From NCBI RefSeq assembly GCF_014205055.1, contig NZ_JACHMS010000001.1, positions 2,852,001 to 2,916,000 of the forward strand: a stretch of 64,000 nt of DNA, written 5' to 3'. The notes beneath the pieces are model-generated. The model was not told where the DNA came from. It worked only from the letters and a program-made list of their open reading frames with translations, and did not search any database. Below are positions 29,619 to 38,288 of this stretch, piece after piece (the first letter of the stretch is position 1; each line of letters starts with the position of its first letter). Position numbers and translations under genes: made by a program. The stretch is from Streptomyces luteogriseus. Its GTDB lineage: Bacteria; Actinomycetota; Actinomycetes; Streptomycetales; Streptomycetaceae.

Positions 29619-32456
29619 TCAGCCGGCGGCGACCGAGCTCGCCCTGCCCATGGCCTGGGCCTGGGCGGCGAGGTTGGTCCCGGCGAGCAGGTCGCCGAGG
29701 TCGGCCCGGTTGCGCACGCCGAGCTTCCGGTACACCCGGGTGAGGTGCTGCTCCACGGTGCTCTTGGTGATGAACAGCTTGCGCCCGATCTCCCGGTTGG
29801 AGTGGCCCAGGGCGGCCAGGGCGGTGACCCGCCGCTCGGCGGCCGTCAGGCTGGCCGAGCCGTGGTGGTCGCCTGCCAGGGGCACCGGTTCGTCGTCGCC
29901 CTCGGATGCCTCTTCCTTGAAGAGCCTGCGGAACAGCGCGTCCCCTCCGCAGGTGTCGGCGACGGTCCGGGCATGGCGGGCGGTCATCCGCGCCTTGGCG
30001 GGTGCGCCGGTCCGGTGCTGGACGTCGGAGAGATCGGCCAGGGAGCGCAACAGCTCCAGACGGTCGCCACAGCTCTCCAGCAGGTTCACGGACTCCCGCA
30101 ACAGAGCGGGGCGGCAGGCGATTTCACTCGTGGCCGCGAGGAGTCGCAGCGAGACACCCCGGGATCTCGGGGTGCTCCCCCCAGGCCGTGCCAGTTGCTC
30201 CCGCACCAGCGTCCGCGCCTGGCCGCCGTTGCCCAGGGCCAGGTGCGCCTGCGCGGCCGAGGTACGCCAGGGAAGAAAGGCGGGCATGTCCATGCCCCAC
30301 TCCTTGGCGAGCGCACCACAGGTCAGGAAGTCCTCCAGGGCCGCCGCCGGCCGGTCCACCGCGAGGTGGTAGTGGCCGCGCGCATGCATGTAGAGCAGCC
30401 CGTGACGAGTGCGGAAGACGCCCTCGGGCACGTCCTGGTTCAGCCACGCACCGGCCTCCCAGGTCCTGCCCGACGCCGTGGCGGCCCGTACCAGGGCGGC
30501 CAGGGGGGAGCCGATGGCCACGCCCCAGCCGTGCAGGGAGATCGCCTCCAGGGCTCGGCCCGCGTACTGCTCGGCGGCCTGCAACGCGCCCTGTCGCAGG
30601 GCCGCTTCGGCGCGAATCCCGGAGAGGATCGCCACCTGCGTCCCGGTCGGCCGGTCGCCGGCCTCCCGCAGCAGCGCTTCACACCAGAACAGCGCCCGTT
30701 CGGGGTGCTCGGCGTAGACGAGGACCAGCAGCGCCGCTTCCAGGGCTTCCACGGCCGTCTCGCCGAACCGGCAACCGCGCAGGATCTCCTCGGCCATGGC
30801 GACGGCGTGGTCGCCGGGCCCCTCGGCCAGGACCCTGCCGAGCATCTCCACGGCGTACGAGGCCGGGCTGAGCCGGCGGGGCTGCGGGGCGGTGGCCTGC
30901 GCGGTGGACGCGGCGGGGTCGGCGTCCGGATCCAGCGCGGGGCAGGTGTGCCGCAACCACTGCCGGACGAGGTGGAGTTCGGCCTGCGCCCCGGGTTCGT
31001 CACCGGCGCGCCCGGCGAGGACGGAGAGGCTCTGCGCCGCTTCCGGGAAGCGATCCTGCCAAGCGAGGTGTTTGACGATCCAGGCGGCGTCCGCACTGTC
31101 GACGTGGCCCCGCTCGAGCGCGGTGCCGAGTTCGTCGAGCCACGGGCTCACCAGGCGGGGGTCGATCTCCCAGCCGATCCGCACCCGCGCCATGACGACG
31201 GCGGCGCGGTCCTCCTCGGTCGTCGCGTACTGACCGGCCAGCCGGAGACAGTCGAGGCTGAATTCCTCCTGCCCGTCACGTACGGCCTGCTCCGCCGCGG
31301 CGATCAGGGTGCGGCCCGCCCAGGGCTCGGCCACCGGGGCCGCGAGGAGATGGTGCGCGACGTCGACCGCGGGTACGCCGTCGCCGTGGAGCAGCCAGGC
31401 TGCGCGGCGGTGCAGTCCCGCCCGGACCTCCACGTCCACGTGCTCCAGCAGCGCCTTGCTGACGAGGGCACTGCGGAAGGCCGTGCCGTCCAGCAAGCCC
31501 GCCGTGTCCAGCGCTGTCATGACCCGGGCCACCGCGTCGGCCCCCCGGTCGACCAGACAGGCCACCAGGGCCGGGGTGGCGTTCCTGCCGAGTACGGCGA
31601 AACCGCAGGCGACGTCGAAGAGCACGGGCTTGTCCCGATAGGCCCAGGCGAGAGCGGCGTGGGCGAAGGCCGCGCTGCCGACGGGCTGGACAGTCGCCCC
31701 CTGGCCCTGCCGGTCCGCTCGCCGCGCGGCCCTGTGGTCCACCACGAGCCCTCGCAGCAGAAGAGGGTTGCCGCCACTGACGGCGTGGAACTCCGCCGCC
31801 ACCCGCGCGGTGTCGGCCGCGTCCACGTACGGCGCGATCATCCGGGTGACGCCGTCCGGGGACAGCGGCTGCAGCCGGAGGCGCCGGCACCGCGGGTGCC
31901 GCAGAAGTTCCGCCTGGAAGGCCGGGGACATCGCGTCCGGGCCGGTGGGTTCGGTGAGCACGATCAGGACCGGGGCGGTGCGCAGCCGGCGCACCAGGTA
32001 GAGCAGGACCCGCAGTGACGCGGCATCGGCGAGCTGGACGTCGTCGACCGCCAGCACCACGGGTCCGTGCCTGAACTCCCCGCACAGCTCCTCGAACAGC
32101 CGGTCGGCATCCGGCGGGAGGACGCCGTCGCCGCCGCCGTCGCCGCCGCCGATCGCCCGGGCGAGACGGAGCCCGGCCGCGAGCGGCCCATCGGACGGGA
32201 AGAGCTGTGCGGCGACGCCGAGCTCCATCCCCGTCTCCGCGGACGACCCGGTGGCGGCGCCCACCCGGGCCCCGGAGTCGGCGGCCTGCCGCAGGAATTC
32301 GTTGAGCAGTGTGGTACGACCGACCCCCGGTCCCGAATTGACCAGGACCACACGGCCCTCGCCGCACTCGGTGTTCGCCAGCGCCCGCGTGAGCACCGAC
32401 ATTTCCTCGGCGCGTTCTACGATTTCCGAAAAGCCACTGGACTCTCCCAGTACCAC
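29619..32456 (-). CDS. LAL-family LuxR transcriptional regulator (first)
   Basis: 945 residues from a GTG at 32456 with GGAG about 5 bases upstream. Architecture is LAL: an N-terminal ATPase domain with a Walker A-like GPGVGRTT near 45 (Arg where Lys is usual) and Walker B VVLAVDDVQ near 132, a long helical middle, and a C-terminal LuxR helix-turn-helix (about 870–925: LTAAERRVTALAALGHSNRE then KSTVEQHLTRVYRKLGVRN). It should bind cluster promoters and activate transcription. S. avermitilis oligomycin genes are also controlled by two LAL proteins (OlmRI/OlmRII, from memory). It follows the second LAL gene in the same direction after 141 bases that hold two TAGGGG repeats, so it probably has its own promoter. 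The altered Walker A raises doubt about normal ATP turnover. Confidence 0.95.
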   Translation of the reverse strand: MVLGESSGFSEIVERAEEMSVLTRALANTECGEGRVVLVNSGPGVGRTTLLNEFLRQAADSGARVGAATGSSAETGMELGVAAQLFPSDGPLAAGLRLARAIGGGDGGGDGVLPPDADRLFEELCGEFRHGPVVLAVDDVQLADAASLRVLLYLVRRLRTAPVLIVLTEPTGPDAMSPAFQAELLRHPRCRRLRLQPLSPDGVTRMIAPYVDAADTARVAAEFHAVSGGNPLLLRGLVVDHRAARRADRQGQGATVQPVGSAAFAHAALAWAYRDKPVLFDVACGFAVLGRNATPALVACLVDRGADAVARVMTALDTAGLLDGTAFRSALVSKALLEHVDVEVRAGLHRRAAWLLHGDGVPAVDVAHHLLAAPVAEPWAGRTLIAAAEQAVRDGQEEFSLDCLRLAGQYATTEEDRAAVVMARVRIGWEIDPRLVSPWLDELGTALERGHVDSADAAWIVKHLAWQDRFPEAAQSLSVLAGRAGDEPGAQAELHLVRQWLRHTCPALDPDADPAASTAQATAPQPRRLSPASYAVEMLGRVLAEGPGDHAVAMAEEILRGCRFGETAVEALEAALLVLVYAEHPERALFWCEALLREAGDRPTGTQVAILSGIRAEAALRQGALQAAEQYAGRALEAISLHGWGVAIGSPLAALVRAATASGRTWEAGAWLNQDVPEGVFRTRHGLLYMHARGHYHLAVDRPAAALEDFLTCGALAKEWGMDMPAFLPWRTSAAQAHLALGNGGQARTLVREQLARPGGSTPRSRGVSLRLLAATSEIACRPALLRESVNLLESCGDRLELLRSLADLSDVQHRTGAPAKARMTARHARTVADTCGGDALFRRLFKEEASEGDDEPVPLAGDHHGSASLTAAERRVTALAALGHSNREIGRKLFITKSTVEQHLTRVYRKLGVRNRADLGDLLAGTNLAAQAQAMGRASSVAAG

Positions 32457-32542
32457 TCGTTCTCCCCGTGTCCGACCGCAGTTGGTCTCGCTCGTCGCCG
32501 TTCCGGCATATTCAGCCTATCCAGCGTCGGACCGGGAGCCCA

Positions 32543-32564
32543 CCCCTATATTTCCACCCCCCTA
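32543..32564 (-). promoter_or_regulatory. Putative operator: TAGGGG direct repeat upstream of first LuxR gene
   Basis: On the minus strand, TAGGGG occurs twice with 16-base spacing (32564–32559 and 32548–32543), the nearer copy 87 bases before the GTG. TAGGCT, a possible −10, follows 23 bases after the nearer copy. The rest of this 141-base gap is AT-rich for the genome. Confidence 0.45.
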
Positions 32565-32597
32565 TTCACAAAGACCACGACGGCCTGCGCCATCGGC

Positions 32598-35402
32598 TCA
32601 TGCAGAGTTTTCGAAATCGTAAGCCCGGGGAGCGGCAAGTAATTCCTCTCGCCCCCTTATCTTCAGCTTCCGGTATACACGAGTAAGATGTTGTTCAACC
32701 GTGCTCATGGTGATGTAAAGCCGCACCGATATCTCACGGTTGGTGTAACCGCCGGCCGCCAGGCTCGCCACCTTGCGCTCCGACTCGCTGAGATGCCCCC
32801 AGTCGTCGCGTTGCTCGGGCGTCGCCGCGAAGATGCGCTCCCCCCTGGGCGCGCCGCCGGACGAACCGATCCGGTTGGGGGCCGGTCGCATCCCGCAGCC
32901 CTTGGCCACCTGCCGCGCCTTGCGCAGCGTCATCGCCGCCTGCCGGGACTGGCGGGCCTGGCGGTGGGCGTCCGCCAGGTCGAACAGGGCGCGGGCCAGT
33001 TCCAGCCGGTCGTCCGCCCGGTCCAGCTCCACCACGGCCCGGTCCAGCAGGTCCAGCCGGGCTGCGCCTTCCGAGGCGAGCCCCTGCATGCGCAGCGAGA
33101 TGCCGCGGATGCGGGGGGTGTCACCCTCGGTCATGGCGAGCTGCTCGGTGGCCAGCCTCAGTCCCTGCTCCCGCTCCCCCAGGAACAGCAGGGCCTGCGC
33201 GATGTCGGTGCGCCACGGCAGCAGGGCGGGCCGGTCGGCTCCCCACCGTTCGGCGATGCGGCCCACCTCGTGGAAGTCCCGCAGCGCCGCGTGATGCTGC
33301 TGGGTGGCCAGGTAGTAGAGCCCCCGGGCGCGCAGGTAGTCGAGCCAGTGGATGGTGCCCGACAGGGAGTCCGCCATGGGCCGGCTCAGCTGCCGGGCCG
33401 CCTCCTTGCACTTGCCCCGCACCACCAGGACCGTCACCAGGTGTGAGACCGCGCTGGCCTCCAGGGGCGCCGGGTGCCGTCCCGACAGCAGCGTCAGACA
33501 GCGGCGCGCGTCGCGGTCCACCTCGGCGAGGTTGCCGCCGTGCAGGGCTCCTTCGGCGCGTACGGCCGTGAAGGCCGCCTCCCATCCCGGCGCGCCACGC
33601 GTCGCCGACTCGTGTATGAAGTGGTCGCACCAGCGCCGGACCCGCTGGAGAGCGCCGAGTGACAGCAGCGTCCACAGGGCGTCGAGGACCAGGTCGAAGG
33701 TGGCGTCGGTCAGCCGGTTGGCCTCCAGCAGCCCGTCGGCGTCCGCGACGCGCTGGGTGAGCCGGTCGGGGCGGGGGGCGGCACGCCGGGTGAGGACGGG
33801 GATGCCCGTGCGGCGCAGCTGCGGGCCGTCCGTGGTGGCCTCGCCGGTCCGCGCCCGCAGCGCGGCCGCGGGGTAGGGTCCGCCGCCGGGTGCGCCCTCC
33901 TGCGGCTCGGCGATCCGCCGCCCCGCCACTGCCAGGACGGCCTCGCCCTCGGCCGGCAGCAGCCCCGGGCCGAGCAGGGCCTGTGCCTGCTCCAGTCGGC
34001 CGTGGGCGAGCAGCGCGGCGCCGAGACCCCGCGCGTCGGCGGGGTCGAGCCGGTCGGCCCGCAGGTTCCGCAGGGCGTCGTCGACATGGAGTTCGGCCTC
34101 GCCGGCGCTGATCCGCCGGGTGGCCGCGCCCATCTTGATCTTGATGTCGGTGCGCACCAGCGGGTCGGCGGCGGCGCCGTGGGCCAGTTCGAGGTAGGAG
34201 ACGGCCCGTCGCACCTCGTCGGCGGACAGTGCGTCGTCGGCGGCCTCCATGAGCACCCCGACGGCCCAGGCGCCCTCGGCCCGGCCGGCCTCCCGCAGGT
34301 GCTCGGCGGCCAGGGCCGCCGCGGCGCCGGAGGCGTGCAGCAGCCGCGCTGAGCGCCAGTGCAGGTCGAGCCGGAAGGACGGCTCCAGGGATTCCAGCAC
34401 CGCCGCCTCGACCGCCGGGTGCTGGAACGCGTCCCCGGTGACGATTCCGGAGCCGCGCAGGGCTCCGAGGTTCTCGGCGAGTTCGACCAGCGAGACGTCC
34501 AGGAGCCGGGACAGCAGCTCGTCGGTGCATGCCTCGCCGAGCACCGCCATGCCGGTGGCCACCTCGCGGGTGCGCTCGCCGCCGCGGTCCAGACAGGCGA
34601 GGACCGCCTTGCCGTACGCCTGTCCCGGCCGGGGCCCGGTGTCCGGGGCGCCGCCCACGGAGCCGGGCTCGGCGCGGGTGTCCTCCAGCAGCGCCCCGAG
34701 CAGCAGCGGATTGCCGCCGCTGACCGCCAGGTAGCGTTCCGCCACCGCGGTGTCCGGCCGGCTCTGGTGGCCCAGGATGTCGACGACGTCCTCGAGGCGG
34801 AGTCTGGGCAGCTGGATGCGTTCGACATTCGGCTGCCTGAACAGCTCGTCACCGACGGTCCGGTCGGCCGGGCCGCCGACGGGCGAGCGCGTGAGCACCA
34901 GCAGCAGGGGGACGTTGCGGCAGTGCCGGGCCAGGTGGACCAGCTGCCGCACCGAGTCGGGGTCCGCGTGGTGGAGGTCGTCGACAGCCACCACGACGGG
35001 CGTGCGCTGCGCCAGGGCCCGTACCTCGCCGCAGAACGTCCGCGTCAGGTCGTACCAGGCGGCGTCATGCCGCGCCCGCTCCCGGCCCTCGGCCGAGATC
35101 TTCCGGATCGTGGCATCGCTCGTGGTCTGGAAGCGGCGCACCACGTCGTCCGGGAAGGGCGCGCCGTTGACGAGATTCCGCAGCACGCTCAGCGGGGTGC
35201 CGCGCTCTTCGGCGATCGCGGTGGCCTGCAGCAGGCTCGGGCCGAGAGGTTCGACGCGGTGCGCGAACTCTTCCAGCAGCTCGCTCTTGCCGCATCCCGC
35301 CGCCGCCTCGACGACCACGACATGGGATCTACCGGTGGTCCGGACCGAAGAATAGGCCGCGTGCAGTCGAGTTTTTTCCAGACGTCGCCCAGTAAACACC
35401 AT
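32598..35402 (-). CDS. LAL-family LuxR transcriptional regulator (second), with a TTA codon
   Basis: 934 residues from an ATG at 35402; no strong ribosome site precedes it. The N-terminal ATPase has an intact Walker A (AAAGCGKSE near 36) and Walker B (VVVAVDDLHH near 132); the C-terminal LuxR helix-turn-helix is about 865–915 (LSESERKVASLAAGGYTNRE then MSTVEQHLTRVYRKLKIRG). Its HTH is close to that of the neighbouring LAL protein, so the two may be paralogues recognising related sites. Leu near the C-terminus (in GREELLAAP) is encoded by TTA at 32642–32640, so translation should depend on the bldA tRNA, as in many pathway-specific activators. The last ~25 codons are AT-rich (ATA, TTA, CTT). 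It is the likely developmental switch for the cluster. Confidence 0.95.
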   Translation of the reverse strand: MVFTGRRLEKTRLHAAYSSVRTTGRSHVVVVEAAAGCGKSELLEEFAHRVEPLGPSLLQATAIAEERGTPLSVLRNLVNGAPFPDDVVRRFQTTSDATIRKISAEGRERARHDAAWYDLTRTFCGEVRALAQRTPVVVAVDDLHHADPDSVRQLVHLARHCRNVPLLLVLTRSPVGGPADRTVGDELFRQPNVERIQLPRLRLEDVVDILGHQSRPDTAVAERYLAVSGGNPLLLGALLEDTRAEPGSVGGAPDTGPRPGQAYGKAVLACLDRGGERTREVATGMAVLGEACTDELLSRLLDVSLVELAENLGALRGSGIVTGDAFQHPAVEAAVLESLEPSFRLDLHWRSARLLHASGAAAALAAEHLREAGRAEGAWAVGVLMEAADDALSADEVRRAVSYLELAHGAAADPLVRTDIKIKMGAATRRISAGEAELHVDDALRNLRADRLDPADARGLGAALLAHGRLEQAQALLGPGLLPAEGEAVLAVAGRRIAEPQEGAPGGGPYPAAALRARTGEATTDGPQLRRTGIPVLTRRAAPRPDRLTQRVADADGLLEANRLTDATFDLVLDALWTLLSLGALQRVRRWCDHFIHESATRGAPGWEAAFTAVRAEGALHGGNLAEVDRDARRCLTLLSGRHPAPLEASAVSHLVTVLVVRGKCKEAARQLSRPMADSLSGTIHWLDYLRARGLYYLATQQHHAALRDFHEVGRIAERWGADRPALLPWRTDIAQALLFLGEREQGLRLATEQLAMTEGDTPRIRGISLRMQGLASEGAARLDLLDRAVVELDRADDRLELARALFDLADAHRQARQSRQAAMTLRKARQVAKGCGMRPAPNRIGSSGGAPRGERIFAATPEQRDDWGHLSESERKVASLAAGGYTNREISVRLYITMSTVEQHLTRVYRKLKIRGREELLAAPRAYDFENSA
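32640..32642 (-). promoter_or_regulatory. In-frame TTA leucine codon (bldA checkpoint)
   Basis: Reading AGG GGG CGA GAG GAA TTA CTT GCC in the second LuxR gene places TTA in frame, 14 codons before the stop. TTA is read only by the bldA tRNA in Streptomyces. Other TTA strings near the same 3' end are out of frame. Confidence 0.85.
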
Positions 35403-35841
35403 GAATCGCTAAACACCCCGTATCGATCCAAGCCAAGCCGGGGGCCGCGGCACACAGCGACCGGCAAATGGGGCAAGAAATCCCCCACTCACCACTCACC
35501 GCCCCGTCGGTCAATGCTTTCGGACCCCGAATCCCATACGAGTAGAACACTTGCACGCAACGCATGTCAACGTCGAAAACTTTTGGCCATGGATCGGCAA
35601 GAACCCGGCCATCATTGCCCCACGACGCCCAGCCGGTCTGTATACCAGCAGGCCACGAGCGGGGCCGCGGGGAGCGGCCCACAGGCGCCCCAGAGAGAAA
35701 TCACAGCCATTCACGTGCAGGACAGGGCGCTACAAGGACCGCTGAATTACGCGCCGGTTAATAAACCGGGGGAAAGAGAAATGCCGCCGCAGTTCACAGC
35801 AGGACCCCCATCGGGCCGCACCTTGCCCGTCCCGATGCGCC
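35403..35841. other. Intergenic region before the second LuxR gene and after the thioesterase
   Basis: 439 bases, clearly lower in GC than the flanks, with no credible ORF. It must carry the promoter of the second LuxR gene. On the minus strand, TGGGG (near 35487) and ACGGGG (35507–35502) lie about 20 bases apart at the position where the other genes have TAGGGG, so a degenerate operator is possible. A small 6-bp hairpin, CCGGTT–AATA–AACCGG, lies at 35754–35769, some 73 bases past the thioesterase stop. Confidence 0.5.
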
Positions 35842-36600
35842 TTACGTCGTGGCCGCTGAGCAGACGCGGGCAATCGCCTCGATCACGCGCGGCCCCTCGT
35901 CGTTGAGGTAGAAGTGCCCGCCCGGATGGGACTGGATGTCGAAGCGGCCGCTGGTGTGCTCCGCCCAGGCCTCCGCCTCCTCGCGGCTGACTCGGGGATC
36001 CTCCGTGCCGTAGTGCACGTGGATCGGCGCGGAAAGCCGCGCCCCGCCGGTGTGCCGGTAGGTCTCGGCGGCCGTGTAGTCACCGCGGATGGCCGGCATC
36101 GCCATCCGCAGGATCTCCTCGTTGCCGAGGACCTCGGAGCTGGTCCCGCTCAGAGCCTTCAGCTCCTGGATGATCTCGTCGTCGCTGCGCTGGTGCACGC
36201 GCTCGTCGCGGTACCGCGAAGGCGCCCGCCGGCCCGAGGCGAACAGCGCGAGAGGCACGATGTCCTTGCGTTCCAGCCGCAGGGCCACCTCGAAGGCGAG
36301 CGTGGCTCCCATGCTGTGCCCGAAGAGCACCAGCGGCCGGTCCGTCCAAGGCAGCAGCTCCGCCGTCACCGCGTCGGCCAGGTCGGCGATGTTGTCGACG
36401 CACTTCTCCTGGCGGCGGTCCTGCCGCCCCGGGTACTGGATGGCCAGTACGTCGACCCCTGGACTCAGGGCCTTGGAGACCGGGAGGAAGTACGGGGCGG
36501 ATCCACCGGCGTGGGGGAAGCAGACGAGCCTGGTCGCCGCGGCCGGGGCAGGGTGGAATTGACGCACCCACAGATTCTCGTCCACGTGGGGGGTACTCAC
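35842..36600 (-). CDS. Type II (editing) thioesterase
   Basis: 252 residues; GTG at 36600 preceded by GAAGGAAAGG. It is an α/β-hydrolase of the GrsT/TEII family: oxyanion segment LVCFPHAGGS near 27, nucleophile elbow GHSMG near 94 and catalytic His in GGHFYL near 229, with the acid in the segment around HYGTEDPRV. Standalone TEIIs clear wrongly loaded or prematurely decarboxylated acyl groups from PKS carrier proteins, so it supports throughput rather than product release; the chain-terminating TE must lie beyond the left edge. It is the first gene of the minus-strand cluster, transcribed away from the metallophosphoesterase gene, with a TAGGGG pair 92–117 bases upstream. It corresponds in role to OlmC of the S. 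avermitilis oligomycin cluster. Confidence 0.95.
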   Translation of the reverse strand: MSTPHVDENLWVRQFHPAPAAATRLVCFPHAGGSAPYFLPVSKALSPGVDVLAIQYPGRQDRRQEKCVDNIADLADAVTAELLPWTDRPLVLFGHSMGATLAFEVALRLERKDIVPLALFASGRRAPSRYRDERVHQRSDDEIIQELKALSGTSSEVLGNEEILRMAMPAIRGDYTAAETYRHTGGARLSAPIHVHYGTEDPRVSREEAEAWAEHTSGRFDIQSHPGGHFYLNDEGPRVIEAIARVCSAATT

Positions 36601-36691
36601 GATAGAACCTTTCCTTCGTGGCTCGCGGGCTTACACACAAGGGTTGTTGACTCGCACAACCATGCTTGGACGCCCCGTGAGGCCCCCACAA

Positions 36692-36717
36692 CCCCTAACC
36701 GGAACAGCACCCCCCTA
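36692..36717 (-). promoter_or_regulatory. Putative operator: TAGGGG direct repeat upstream of thioesterase
   Basis: Two minus-strand TAGGGG copies (36717–36712 and 36697–36692), 20 bases apart, the nearer one 92 bases before the GTG. Same motif and placement as at the first LuxR and PKS genes. Confidence 0.45.
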
Positions 36718-36979
36718 CCGGGCTCACGCTCGGGGTGGCCGATCCCCGGAGCGCCGGGACCGCGCACACCGAGCGGGCAACGGCGGTGCCGGATTCCGGC
36801 CGACCGCGCTCCGCGGACGACCCGGCGCAAGAGGTGACGGACATCTCACTCCAGGGTGTGGCCCACACCACAGTCCGGCCGGTGCTCCGCACCGCTGGGT
36901 TCAAGCCACGCCGTCGGCACCCGTACCGACCACCCCGATGCCCGGCAGGGCGGCGGGCACGACGTGGCAGCGCGCGGTT

Positions 36980-36985
36980 TAGGGG
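36980..36985 (+). promoter_or_regulatory. Putative operator: single TAGGGG upstream of metallophosphoesterase
   Basis: Plus-strand TAGGGG ending 87 bases before the GTG at 37072, with CAGGCT 24 bases further on, much like the first LuxR gene (TAGGCT at 23 bases). No clear second copy is visible. Confidence 0.35.
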
Positions 36986-37071
36986 TTCCCGCCGGCCCGG
37001 CGAGTGGCCCAGGCTGTGAGCCACGGGTCGCCGAGCACGGTGGCCCCGTCCTTCACACGGGAGGGGGAGCA

Positions 37072-37983
37072 GTGGGCCGAGGTCACCACGTCGATGCCAC
37101 CGACGCTCCCCTTTCCCCCTCCCGTGACGGCCGCCTGCTCGCCGTCAGCGACCTGCACGTACGCCATGAGCAGAACCGCGACATCGTACGGAACCTGCGC
37201 CCCGGGTCCCCCGACGACTGGCTGCTCGTCGCCGGTGACGTGGGCGAGTCCGTCGCGGACGTCACGTGGGCCCTGAAGCAGCTGCGTGACCGGTTCGCCC
37301 GCGTGATCTGGGTTCCCGGCAACCACGAGCTGTGGACCGCACCCGATGACCCGGAGGAGCTGGGTGGTGAGAGGAAGTACCGCCATCTGGTCGACGTCTG
37401 CCGCACGTTGGGCATCGACACCCCCGAGGACCCCTACCCCGTATGGCACGGCGCGGGCGGCCCGGCCGTCATCGTCCCGCTCTTCCTGCTCTACGACTAC
37501 AGCTTCAGGCCCCCTGGCGCCTTCTCCAAGGCCCACGCACTGCGCCTGGCCGACGAGGCCGGCGTGGTCTGCACGGACGAGTTCCTGCTGTCCCCCGCCC
37601 CGTACCCCAGCCGCGAGGCGTGGTGCCGGGCTCGCATCGCCGAGACACTGCCCCGGCTGGACGCGCTGCCCGACGGTCTGCCCACCGTCCTGGTCAACCA
37701 CTTCCCCCTGGTCCGCGACCCGCTCCACATCCTGCGCCACCCCGAGTTCGCCCTGTGGTGCGGCACCACCGCCACCGCCGACTGGCACCTGAGGTACCGG
37801 GCCGCCGCCGTGGTGTACGGCCACCTGCACATCCCCCGCACCCTGCGATGTGACGGCGTGCCGCACCACGAGGTGTCCCTGGGCTATCCCAGGGAATGGC
37901 AGCGGTTCCCCCGCCCCGCCCAATGGCCGGTCCCCGTCCTGGGCTCCTCACCCGTCGCCGCACCGGTCACGATCCCCTCCTGA
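37072..37983 (+). CDS. Calcineurin-like metallophosphoesterase
   Basis: 303 residues from a GTG at 37072 directly after a strong GGAGGGGGAG; upstream extension of the frame is possible but has no ribosome site. The binuclear-metal motifs are in order: DLHVRH (D-x-H) near 21, GDVGE (GD) near 47, GNHE near 80, NHFPL (NH) near 205 and GHLH near 250. It should therefore hydrolyse a phosphomonoester or diester using two metals. No transmembrane or signal segment. The next gene, in the same direction, is the mutase-like protein. A TAGGGG motif at the same distance as in the polyketide genes suggests co-regulation. The substrate is not predictable; dephosphorylation of an intermediate or a nucleotide/CoA-related compound is possible but unproven. 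Confidence 0.85.
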   Translation: MGRGHHVDATDAPLSPSRDGRLLAVSDLHVRHEQNRDIVRNLRPGSPDDWLLVAGDVGESVADVTWALKQLRDRFARVIWVPGNHELWTAPDDPEELGGERKYRHLVDVCRTLGIDTPEDPYPVWHGAGGPAVIVPLFLLYDYSFRPPGAFSKAHALRLADEAGVVCTDEFLLSPAPYPSREAWCRARIAETLPRLDALPDGLPTVLVNHFPLVRDPLHILRHPEFALWCGTTATADWHLRYRAAAVVYGHLHIPRTLRCDGVPHHEVSLGYPREWQRFPRPAQWPVPVLGSSPVAAPVTIPS

Positions 37984-38288
37984 GCGAGGGGCCGCCCGCG
38001 CGCCCACCCCGCCGGAACCCGATCTGGAGCCATGAGCCAGCACCTACCGCCGCCATGCCCCCGGGCGCCCGGACTCGCCAGGCCCCCGGCACCACCCCGC
38101 CAGAACCCGCGGAGACGGCCCACCCCCGAGCCCTCCGACACGGCCACCGTCAACCCCCGCCTCACCACCTCGACCGTGCACCACGCCACCACCCTGCCCC
38201 CGGCCACCAGCGGCCCCGCGCCACGCCCGGACGGCCGGTACCGACCGCGACGATCCCGCACGGAACGCGAGGAGAGGCCGGGCGGGCC
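37984..38288. other. Gap between metallophosphoesterase and mutase-like gene
   Basis: 305 bases rich in CCC/CGC. An open frame continues through it into the mutase-like gene, but the encoded stretch is low-complexity Pro/Arg without similarity to any family I know, so I treat it as non-coding. No terminator is evident, so the two plus-strand genes may share a transcript. Confidence 0.5.

Larger units (their letters stand above)
36601..37071. other. Divergent intergenic region between thioesterase and metallophosphoesterase
   Basis: 471 bases with no convincing gene (the ORFs in it lack ribosome sites and overlap on both strands). It holds putative TAGGGG operators facing each way: 36692–36717 for the thioesterase and 36980–36985 for the phosphoesterase. 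It is the divergent promoter region at the right arm of the cluster. Confidence 0.6.

Noticed and set aside
32700..32760. Further TTA codons near the 3' end of the second LuxR gene
   Set aside because: The TAA strings on the plus strand at about 32685, 32715 and 32745 fall across codon boundaries (CTT-ACT, CTT-TAC, GGT-TAC) and are not TTA codons.
36856..37071. Longer N-terminus for the metallophosphoesterase (start at 36856)
   Set aside because: The extension is low-complexity with no ribosome site and contains the putative promoter; the GTG at 37072 follows a strong GGAGGGGGAG.
37896..38288. N-terminal extension of the mutase-like protein (start at 37896)
   Set aside because: It overlaps the phosphoesterase 3' end and encodes a Pro/Arg-rich stretch without similarity; the mutase-like alignment begins only after the GTG at 38289.
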